Positions 1 to 5,402 of a stretch of DNA of 5,402 nucleotides are shown here, in pieces (positions within the stretch are counted from its first letter, which is position 1; the number at the start of each line of letters is the position of its first letter). Both the position numbers and the translations under genes were made by a program. Where the stretch lies: assembly GCA_003448025.1 (NCBI GenBank), contig DLXL01000465.1:8989-14390 (forward strand). The letters are read 5' to 3'. The notes beneath the pieces were generated by a model. The model was given only the letters and a program-made list of their open reading frames with translations, did no database searches and was not told where the DNA came from. The DNA comes from Saprospirales bacterium. Its GTDB lineage: Bacteria; Bacteroidota; Bacteroidia; Chitinophagales; Saprospiraceae.

Positions 1-1408
1 CCTGAAGCCATTTCTCCAATTGGTTTCTGGCTTCCTGTTGTTGGGTCTTTAACTGTAAGCCTTGCGTAGTGATCTCTTTTTTCCTGCCTTCCAACTCCTG
101 AAGTTGTCCATTATGAAGGTTGGTTACTTCCGTTTCCAACTCATTCAATACCCGCTCATAACCAGCTAAAAGTGGTTGCATGCAGGTTGGGCAGTTGCCA
201 GCATTACCAAGTGATCTTAGTTGGATCAGTTTTTCGTTTCGTTCACGGATGCCGGCCTGAATACCACCTGTTTGTTGTTCAATGCCTCTGAGATCGTTTC
301 GGAGGACTTCCATGGAGGCTTCCAGATTTGCTATGGTTTTTTGAACCTGACTTAAGGCGGATTCTATTTCCTGTTTTCCCTTTAGTGAGTCCCGGATTTG
401 CTGGATTTTTTGGTCGTTGGCTTGCCATTGCTCCCGACTTTCCCTGATTTTGCTCAATCTTGCCTGCCGGTTAATGAACCTGGTGTGCTCGGTTTCCAGC
501 AATTCCAGCTGTTTTTTGTCGAGGTCAAATTGGATCCATTCCGGTTTTGCCCGGCTGAGCGTTTCCTTCAACGTCAGGAGTTCGACCTGCTTTTGCTTGA
601 GGGCATTTTGCTGGTTTTCCAGCCCGGTTAATCGTTCTGTGAGCTGAGTGCGTTCATTGAGCAGGGTATTGTATTGTTTGAAACGCGCTTCTTCCTGATT
701 GAATTTTTCCTTTTCTGTTTTGTATAGCCTTTCTACTTCCAATAAGCGGGCAGCTTCCTGCTTGATCTGCGTTTGTGTGGACTCCAGAAGATTATTCCGC
801 TCTGTAATTTCGAGTTTAATGGCTTCGAGTGCTGTTTCATCCAGCAAATTCTGGCGTTGACCGATGGCCTGGCTACTCAAATCACGCAGGTCTGCATTGA
901 TACGCACCTGGGCATCGTCGAGGGTGTCGAGCCCAAGCATACGTCGCACCATTTTTTTCCGGGCTTCCCCGGTGGTTTCAGAAAGTTCTGATAATTCTTT
1001 TTGGCCGGAAAAAACGGAACGCTTAAAGGCATCCCGTTCCATATGCAGGATTTTTACCAGTTCATCATTGACCGGAGAAACTCCTTTGGCAACCAGGTCG
1101 TCGTTTTTGTACAGTTCGGCGCCTACGGTAAGCGCTTTGCCTCTGAACTCACGTTTTACTTTGTACCGGATCTCTCCAATGGAAAAAATCAGTTCCAGTT
1201 CAACAACTGCTTTTGGATCGGCGAAAGCTGAACGCACATGTGCTTTATTCCCTTCTTCTTTTCCGAATAAGCAGAACAGAATAGCTTCAAACAGGGTGGA
1301 TTTGCCGGCGCCGTTTTTTCCAATGATACCAACCAGCCCCTCCCGGAATTCGAGATCCAGATGGCTGTATTGTTTGTAATTGGACAGGCGAAGGGTGTTG
1401 AGGATCAT
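1..1408 (-). CDS. sbcC: SbcC/Rad50-type SMC-like ATPase, N-terminal half (cut by the window edge)
   Basis: This is the ATPase partner of SbcD. In the known family, two SbcC chains dimerise through nucleotide-binding heads and zinc hooks and drive ATP-dependent processing of DNA ends and hairpins by SbcD. I translated 469 codons from the ATG at 1408 and found no stop or frameshift; the gene continues past position 1. Residues 1-10 (MILNTLRLSN) form the usual first strand. The Walker A motif GKNGAGKST is at residues 30-38, and a Q-loop glutamine sits at about residue 136 in VFSGQKEL. Roughly residues 180-400 are rich in Glu, Gln, Lys and Leu, as expected for a coiled coil. The zinc-hook motif CPTC is at residues 406-409 (bases 193-182). 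The signature motif, Walker B and returning coil lie outside the window. The start overlaps the sbcD stop as ATGA (1408-1405), which suggests translational coupling. A hook at residue 406 implies a chain of about 800-850 residues if it is symmetric, shorter than E. coli SbcC (about 1048). Confidence 0.95.
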   Translation of the reverse strand, partial: MILNTLRLSNYKQYSHLDLEFREGLVGIIGKNGAGKSTLFEAILFCLFGKEEGNKAHVRSAFADPKAVVELELIFSIGEIRYKVKREFRGKALTVGAELYKNDDLVAKGVSPVNDELVKILHMERDAFKRSVFSGQKELSELSETTGEARKKMVRRMLGLDTLDDAQVRINADLRDLSSQAIGQRQNLLDETALEAIKLEITERNNLLESTQTQIKQEAARLLEVERLYKTEKEKFNQEEARFKQYNTLLNERTQLTERLTGLENQQNALKQKQVELLTLKETLSRAKPEWIQFDLDKKQLELLETEHTRFINRQARLSKIRESREQWQANDQKIQQIRDSLKGKQEIESALSQVQKTIANLEASMEVLRNDLRGIEQQTGGIQAGIRERNEKLIQLRSLGNAGNCPTCMQPLLAGYERVLNELETEVTNLHNGQLQELEGRKKEITTQGLQLKTQQQEARNQLEKWLQ

Positions 1409-2535
1409 GAGTTTTCAGACTGGAAATAACGACTGGCGCGTTCAATCAACTGGTTTGCCAATTTTTCATCATCCGGAAATTTACTTTGGAGATAATCTGC
1501 AAAAACCTTGTCAAGGCGGTCAAACTGGTGGCTTTCTATGCCTTGCACAAAGGTTCGGTCTGAAACGGTCTTTCTTTTTGGGATGATTTGAAAAGCTTCC
1601 GGGAAAAGCTGGCGCAGCCTGATGTTTCCAAATTCCAGTGTTTGTTCCGGGAGGATGTCGTTGAAAGTGATCGAAAGTATGGCATCCAGGGTTGGTTGTT
1701 CGTACTGGAATTGAAGCAGGGATGCTTCCAGTTCAGCTATGGAAAGTGATTGGCAATTGGACTGCTCCCAACGGAGCCATGGCCGGGTAGTGATTGACTC
1801 GAACTGTACTTTACAGGTATGGTCAGGAGCCACCTCCAATAAGATAAAACCTTTTTCTGAATCAATTTCTGTGTCGCTAAGTCGTTCGATACTCCCTGAA
1901 TACCAGGCGTTTGGGTGCAGTGGAACGGCCTGAACATTATGCCAGTGGCCGAGGGCTATGTATTGAAATTCTGCCAGCTTGGCCTCAAATTCAGGTGGAA
2001 AAATCTGCTCACCATATTCTTCCATTAGATAACGTTTGCCAAGTGAAGTATGGAGCATAAGAATGTTAAACTTCCCTGGTTCAGGTTGAAGTTTTTGCAA
2101 TTCCTGTAGCAGGATTCGTTGATCGTTAATATGTGGAACGCCATGTACCACCACCTCTCCGAATGAGTGTTTTTCCCAGGTTTCTCCAAACACTGGAAAA
2201 ACATGGTCCAATGTATTCAGAGCCCGCAAAATGGGGGAATTATAGATGGTTTTGGGTGTTTCGTGATTGCCGGCAATAATCAGGATAGGGATACCTGCAT
2301 CACCTATTTTTCGTAACTGCTCCAACCCAAAGGTTAGCGCCCGGTTGGAAGGACTGGGCCGGTGGAAAAAGTCGCCGGAATGAATTACCAGATCAGGTCT
2401 GATTTCCAGCGTTCGTTTGATAACGCGTTCAAATGCATCATAAACATCCTGCTCACGGGTATTTACTCCGGCGTCATTTACCCGATCAAATGCCTGAAAT
2501 CCGAGGTGGGTGTCGGAAAAGTGGAGGATGCGCAT
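1405..2535 (-). CDS. sbcD: SbcD/Mre11-family DNA exonuclease-endonuclease subunit
   Basis: This 376-residue protein is a calcineurin-like metallophosphoesterase and the nuclease subunit of the SbcCD (Mre11-Rad50) complex. Family members use two metal ions, usually Mn, to degrade DNA ends and open hairpins. All the expected metal and active-site motifs are visible: SDTHLG with D8 and H10, SGDFFH with D55 and H58, AGNHE with N90 and H91, LMLHTS with H162, and LGHWHN with H197 and H199. From about residue 215 (SGSIERLS) the chain moves into the capping and SbcC-binding region. The length is close to E. coli SbcD (about 400). The start is well supported because MRILHFSDTHLG is the standard N-terminus of the family. 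Only 13 bp separate it from the upstream DinB-like gene, with no recognisable Shine-Dalgarno sequence. Its TGA stop overlaps the sbcC start by 4 bp. I see no missing catalytic residue, so it should be active. Confidence 0.96.
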   Translation of the reverse strand: MRILHFSDTHLGFQAFDRVNDAGVNTREQDVYDAFERVIKRTLEIRPDLVIHSGDFFHRPSPSNRALTFGLEQLRKIGDAGIPILIIAGNHETPKTIYNSPILRALNTLDHVFPVFGETWEKHSFGEVVVHGVPHINDQRILLQELQKLQPEPGKFNILMLHTSLGKRYLMEEYGEQIFPPEFEAKLAEFQYIALGHWHNVQAVPLHPNAWYSGSIERLSDTEIDSEKGFILLEVAPDHTCKVQFESITTRPWLRWEQSNCQSLSIAELEASLLQFQYEQPTLDAILSITFNDILPEQTLEFGNIRLRQLFPEAFQIIPKRKTVSDRTFVQGIESHQFDRLDKVFADYLQSKFPDDEKLANQLIERASRYFQSENS

Positions 2536-2548
2536 GGTATCGGGTGCT

Positions 2549-3061
2549 TTAGAGGAGGTTGCTATGTTTCAGTCTTACGTATTCGATATAGTCGGTTTTG
2601 GGAGGGTCGGTGATTTCCAGATTGCGGGCGATGGTAATAATCTGTCCGCGGTGGAAAGTGCTATGCTGCATACAGTGTTGAATGATTTCGGCGCTGTACT
2701 GTTCGTATTGTTTGCCTGTAGTGTGTTTATAGGCAATGGTAAGGTCGAAAAAATCAGAGCTTTGGCGGTTAATGAAGTTTTTAAATGACTCGGAATTTTG
2801 GAGCAAGCGTTCAAACAATTCTTCATCAGTTCCCTGGAAAGTATTGGACAGGAATTCTGTAGGGGATATTTGTTGAAGTCGATGCAGCCATATATCCTCA
2901 GCAGCCCAGATATGCAATAGCGTAGCTCTTAAGCTTGGGAAACTGGAAGCAACGTACAGGGTTATTTTTTCAGCTGGTTTTGTCTTTAACCAGTGTATGA
3001 TTCGTTCATTAGCCCAATAATTATAGGCAACATAGTCTTTGAGGAGGGAATCGAGGGTCAT
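2549..3061 (-). CDS. DinB-like four-helix-bundle metalloprotein
   Basis: This 170-residue protein resembles the DinB/YfiT-like superfamily of small four-helix-bundle proteins. Many members bind a divalent metal through three histidines, and some are thiol-dependent transferases. This DinB is named after the Bacillus damage-inducible gene and is unrelated to E. coli DNA polymerase IV. The N-terminus has the typical helix with YNYWANERII (residues 13-22). The likely metal triad is H50 in LLHIWAAEDIWL plus H133 and H137 in a CMQHSTFHRGQ segment, the usual HxxxHRGQ signature. There is no signal peptide or membrane segment, so it is probably cytoplasmic. The substrate cannot be told from sequence. 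It starts 17 bp after the rsmB stop and ends 13 bp before sbcD, so it is most likely co-transcribed with both. Its position beside sbcDC is compatible with a stress or repair role, but that is inference. I see no damage-response operator. Confidence 0.9.
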   Translation of the reverse strand: MTLDSLLKDYVAYNYWANERIIHWLKTKPAEKITLYVASSFPSLRATLLHIWAAEDIWLHRLQQISPTEFLSNTFQGTDEELFERLLQNSESFKNFINRQSSDFFDLTIAYKHTTGKQYEQYSAEIIQHCMQHSTFHRGQIITIARNLEITDPPKTDYIEYVRLKHSNLL

Positions 3062-3078
3062 GGGAAAGAATGTGTGTT

Positions 3079-4305
3079 TTAGTCATTTTTTCGTTCCAGC
3101 AGTGCCATGTAAAATCCATCAAAACCATCGTCTTGCGGCAGGATTTTCTGATCTGAAATCAACTTAAAATTTTTTCCGGTACTACTGGCCAGAAAGGTTT
3201 GGATTTGATCCTGATTTTCGGAGGGTAAAATACTGCAAGTTGCGTACACCATGCGGCCTCCGGGTTTAGTAATTGGGGCATATGACTGTAATATGTCCTG
3301 TTGGGTTTGGCGTAATTGATCTATTTGTTCTGGTTGTAGCTTCCATTTGGCATCCGGGTTGCGTCTAAGTACACCCAGACCACTGCATGGCACGTCCAGA
3401 AGGAGTCGGTCTGCTGAATTATAAAGTCTTTTGATGGTCTTTTTGCTTTCGATTGGGCGGGTTTCTATGTTAGATGCGCCAGCCCTTCGCGCTCTTTTTC
3501 GAAGCTCTTCCAATTTCCAGCCCTGGGTGTCCAGTGCAATAATCGAGCCTTTGTTTTCCATCATAGCGGCTATGTGTAAGGTTTTTCCGCCTCCTCCTGC
3601 GCATGCATCCACCACCCGCATGCCGGGTTCAGGAGCGAGCAGGGGCGCCACTTTTTGACTACTGAAATCCTGTACTTCGAACCAGCCTTTTTTAAAAACC
3701 GGGCTTTGAAAAACATTTTTCCGGACTTTTAGGATAATTGCATCCGAATTAGTGAGGTGGGTGCATGGAATATCTTCTGATTGAAGTGATTTGAGCAGAT
3801 CCTGCGGATTTGTACGCAGGCGGTTGGCCCGCAGTACTACTGCTGCTGGCTGGTTTAAGGCATGAAGGGTTTCAGGCCAGGCATCGGCCAATTCTTTTTC
3901 TCCCATTTGATCCAGCCATTCAGGGATACTTTCCTTGATTGCCCTGGCAACTTCACCTTCCTTCGACAATCTGCTTTGCCATGATTGAATTTTTTCTTCA
4001 AAGGCAGGGGTATTTAAGGCTTCCAGTTCCCGCCATTTAGGCAGGGTAACTCCCTTTAATGCAAAGTGGATTCCGATTAGTTGCCAAAAGTCCCATTCTG
4101 TATGGGGTTGTTTCTCAAGAATTTCCTGATAAAGCCGGAAATATCGCAGCACTTCATAGGTGGTTTCTGCAATAAAGGCTCTGTCACGACTTCCTGCTTT
4201 TGGGTTTGATCGCAGGGCACTTTCGATCACTTTATCGGCGTGTCTGTTTTCCAGAAAAATTTGCCGAAGATTTTGTGCTACGATACGGACTAACAGAGGG
4301 TGCAT
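3079..4305 (-). CDS. rsmB: RsmB/NOL1/NOP2-family 16S rRNA cytosine-5 methyltransferase
   Basis: This 408-residue protein belongs to the SAM-dependent RNA m5C methyltransferases. The best match by architecture is RsmB, which methylates C967 of 16S rRNA in E. coli. Residues 1-140 resemble the NusB-like RNA-binding domain, including GSRDRAFIAETTYEVLRY (residues 38-55). The methyltransferase domain has the SAM loop VVDACAGGGGKT (231-242), an acidic residue at D259 for the SAM ribose, motif IV DVPCSGLG with C307, and motif VI TCS with C357. In this family the TC cysteine forms the covalent adduct with cytosine and the PC cysteine assists release. The C-terminus DGFDGFYMALLERK is typical. E. coli RsmB has 429 residues, so this copy is essentially full length. 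The ATG at 4305 gives a family-like N-terminus. It is the first gene of the cluster and is preceded by an intrinsic terminator ending 49 bp upstream. RsmF-type or another m5C paralogue is possible, but the NusB-like N-terminus favours RsmB. Confidence 0.9.
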   Translation of the reverse strand: MHPLLVRIVAQNLRQIFLENRHADKVIESALRSNPKAGSRDRAFIAETTYEVLRYFRLYQEILEKQPHTEWDFWQLIGIHFALKGVTLPKWRELEALNTPAFEEKIQSWQSRLSKEGEVARAIKESIPEWLDQMGEKELADAWPETLHALNQPAAVVLRANRLRTNPQDLLKSLQSEDIPCTHLTNSDAIILKVRKNVFQSPVFKKGWFEVQDFSSQKVAPLLAPEPGMRVVDACAGGGGKTLHIAAMMENKGSIIALDTQGWKLEELRKRARRAGASNIETRPIESKKTIKRLYNSADRLLLDVPCSGLGVLRRNPDAKWKLQPEQIDQLRQTQQDILQSYAPITKPGGRMVYATCSILPSENQDQIQTFLASSTGKNFKLISDQKILPQDDGFDGFYMALLERKND

Positions 4306-4354
4306 ATAGGAAGGGGTACGGATTTAATGTGGGCGCGTGACTTGATTAAGGGGT

Positions 4355-4392
4355 AAAAAAAAGTCCCCCTCCGAACGTTTTCGGAGAAGGAC
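4355..4392 (-). terminator. Rho-independent terminator, minus strand
   Basis: Read on the minus strand, a 13-bp stem (4392-4380 with 4375-4363) closes a 4-nt loop (AACG) and is followed at once by eight T residues (4362-4355). Two of the pairs are G-U wobbles in minus-strand RNA but become C-A mismatches on the plus strand. That asymmetry, together with the T-tract, fixes the direction as minus. It can end transcripts from the DUF4290 gene. It also lies between the promoter-like box at 4487-4480 and rsmB, so it could act as an attenuator of the rsmB-sbcC cluster. Confidence 0.9.
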
Positions 4393-4475
4393 GTCATCAA
4401 AACACGCTTCATTTTAAACCTTTATCTTTAAGCCATGTGGCTGATATTCTAACTGAAATCAATTGGGATTCATTT
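4355..4475 (-). ncRNA. Candidate small RNA or attenuated leader before rsmB (about 120 nt)
   Basis: This is the interval between the inferred start site of the TACCTTTG promoter and the end of the intrinsic terminator. No conserved RNA family is recognisable. It holds a weak 4-bp hairpin (AGCC-ATGT-GGCT, 4442-4431). It also holds an ATG at 4412 opening a 40-codon frame through the terminator and into the first codons of rsmB. It could be an independent small RNA, an rsmB leader with partial termination, or simply the 3' end of the DUF4290 transcript. The evidence is positional only. Confidence 0.3.
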
Positions 4476-4479
4476 GGTG

Positions 4480-4487
4480 CAAAGGTA
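4480..4487 (-). promoter_or_regulatory. Bacteroidota-type -7 promoter box (TACCTTTG), minus strand
   Basis: TACCTTTG followed by CA matches the TAnnTTTG -7 consensus recognised by the primary sigma factor of Bacteroidota. The -33 element is weak: the nearest T-rich match, TTTTC at 4515-4511, is 23 bp away and lacks the final G. Transcription would begin near 4475 and meet the terminator at 4392-4355 before rsmB. I see no comparable TAnnTTTG in the 49 bp directly before rsmB, so this is the best visible promoter candidate for the downstream cluster. Confidence 0.55.
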
Positions 4488-4581
4488 ATTTTCTTTTTGA
4501 AAAGACCATGAAAATTGACATATATTTTTGTAATTTTTTTGCACAGGAATGCTAAAAAATCAATGTTGCCAGGAGGTTACC

Positions 4582-5307
4582 TTATCTTTTTCGCCGGCGA
4601 CCAGAGTTGCCCCCTGAGTTATTCCCGGTATTTCTTCCGCCGCCGCCGCGATTTCTTCCACCGCGTCTTCGGCTTCCGCCACTGTTATGTCCACCGCCAT
4701 TGTTGCTGCGGTTTCGGTTGTCTAGTTTTCCGGCGCCTGCAGCCAACTTATCCAATGAGTCGTGGCCTTCATGAAGAGATAATTGACCATTTGACAGGAT
4801 TTCCAGGTCCTCCTTTACAATATCGTCGCTTACATAATGTTCCTTATTCCAGGTTTTATATGCAAGCTTCATGTAGGAGGCGATAACTTCCACAAATCCC
4901 TCTTTTTTGGGTCCATCAGGCATTTCAATGGCCTTTTGAATGAGGGCATGGACACTATTTCCATAGTGGCGCATTCGAGTGGCGGAGTTAAGATAACCCA
5001 GAGGTTCAGGCTTTGGGCGGTCTTCTTCTTTACGGATGATGATGCCAGGAGGAGGGGTTACGTCCAGCTCATAATTGGCAAGGGCAAATACATGATTCCA
5101 CAATTTTTCCCGGTAATCATCCATATTACGGTTGCCTTGTGGGCCTAATTGTATCATCAAGCCTACAATAGACTCTACTGTTTTCTGACGTTTTTGAGGC
5201 GATTCAAGCGTGATGGCATGCTGAATCATCTCCTGAATGGACCGGCCATATTCCGGGAATCGAATATGAGGTCGTTCTGTGTTGTATTCTATATCGAGGT
5301 TATTCAT
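4582..5307 (-). CDS. DUF4290-family protein with Arg/Gly/Asn-rich C-terminal tail
   Basis: I recognise this 241-residue protein as DUF4290-like, a Bacteroidota family of unknown function. The recognition rests on its N-terminal pattern EYNTERPHIRFPEYGRSIQ (residues 7-25). The start is certain: the in-frame codon two positions before the ATG is TAA. Residues 1-190 look helical and soluble, with no signal peptide or membrane segment. Two segments repeat without gaps: residues 20-54 (YGRSIQEMIQHAI...) and 115-149 (YGNSVHALIQKAI...). Residues 197-241 are almost entirely Arg, Gly, Asn and Ser and end in GRRRKR, a basic, probably disordered tail. Such tails often bind RNA or other nucleic acid, but that is inference. 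My recollection is that DUF4290 genes are often next to murA; here the downstream gene is rsmB instead. The gene is preceded by an 8-bp tandem array ending 6 bp before the ATG. Confidence 0.82.
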   Translation of the reverse strand: MNNLDIEYNTERPHIRFPEYGRSIQEMIQHAITLESPQKRQKTVESIVGLMIQLGPQGNRNMDDYREKLWNHVFALANYELDVTPPPGIIIRKEEDRPKPEPLGYLNSATRMRHYGNSVHALIQKAIEMPDGPKKEGFVEVIASYMKLAYKTWNKEHYVSDDIVKEDLEILSNGQLSLHEGHDSLDKLAAGAGKLDNRNRSNNGGGHNSGGSRRRGGRNRGGGGRNTGNNSGGNSGRRRKR

Positions 5308-5313
5308 GTCTTA

Positions 5314-5369
5314 GTGTTTTGGTGTTTTGGTGTTTTGGTGTATTGGTGTTTTAGTGTTTTGGTGTTTTT
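5314..5369. repeat. Tandem array of seven 8-bp units (GTGTTTTG on plus)
   Basis: Seven consecutive 8-bp units are present with no spacer: units 1, 2, 3 and 6 are GTGTTTTG, unit 4 is GTGTATTG, unit 5 is GTGTTTTA and unit 7 is GTGTTTTT. On the minus strand they read as CAAAACAC. The array ends 6 bp before the DUF4290 start codon, so it lies in the 5' leader or promoter region of that gene. The unit length is not a multiple of three, and there is an in-frame stop before the ATG, so the array is not translated with the gene. Changes in copy number could alter promoter or leader spacing. Confidence 0.9.
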
Positions 5370-5402
5370 TAGGATGGGTATTGGTTGTTTGGTTTAAAGT
5401 GA

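Noticed and set aside
864..1379. A 171-codon plus-strand open frame
   Set aside because: It lies wholly antisense to the sbcC head domain, has a low-complexity Ser/Arg composition and no recognisable domain. The minus strand carries Walker A and Q-loop motifs here.
2510..2788. Plus-strand 92-codon frame over the dinB-sbcD junction
   Set aside because: It is antisense to both minus-strand genes, which have full family motifs, and it has no recognisable domain.
4524..4531. Plus-strand TATTTTTG resembling a -7 promoter box
   Set aside because: It sits in an AT-rich stretch, the nearest TTTG upstream is 24 bp away, and it would only transcribe antisense to the DUF4290 gene.
4515..4886. A 123-codon plus-strand open frame
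   Set aside because: It is antisense to the DUF4290 gene. Its Arg/His/Cys-rich sequence is the complement of the Gly/Arg-rich tail codons.
5149..5397. Plus-strand frame with a Val/Leu/Phe/Trp-rich end that looks like a membrane segment
   Set aside because: The hydrophobic run is translation of the 8-bp tandem array, and the rest is antisense to the DUF4290 gene.

Overview
The window looks like chromosomal DNA of a Bacteroidota bacterium. Three things suggest this: a DUF4290-type gene, a family I know only from that phylum; a TACCTTTG sequence matching the Bacteroidota -7 promoter consensus TAnnTTTG; and start codons with no clear Shine-Dalgarno sequence. All five genes lie on the minus strand, so the genetic order runs from high to low coordinates. 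Base composition is moderate by eye. I see no mobile element, tRNA, rRNA or CRISPR array.

Layout in the direction of transcription. At 5314-5369 an array of seven 8-bp repeats ends 6 bp before a DUF4290-family gene (5307-4582). That protein has a visible internal duplication and an Arg/Gly/Asn-rich tail. The following 276-bp intergenic stretch holds a promoter-like -7 box (4487-4480) and a strong minus-strand intrinsic terminator (4392-4355). The terminator sits 49 bp before the next start codon.

A compact four-gene cluster follows: an RsmB-type rRNA cytosine-5 methyltransferase (4305-3079), a DinB-like four-helix-bundle metalloprotein (3061-2549), SbcD/Mre11 nuclease (2535-1405) and SbcC/Rad50 ATPase (from 1408, running off the left edge). 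The gaps are 17 bp, 13 bp and a 4-bp ATGA overlap, which suggests a single transcript. SbcD and SbcC form the DNA-end and hairpin-processing nuclease complex. The sequence does not show why they share a transcript with an rRNA methyltransferase and a DinB-like protein.

Most of the window is conserved housekeeping and repair content. The parts most worth a second look are the promoter-leader-terminator arrangement before rsmB (an attenuated leader or a small RNA of about 120 nt), the 8-bp repeat array in front of the DUF4290 gene, and the internal repeat and RG-rich tail of the DUF4290 protein. I found no clear evidence of an undescribed multi-gene system.
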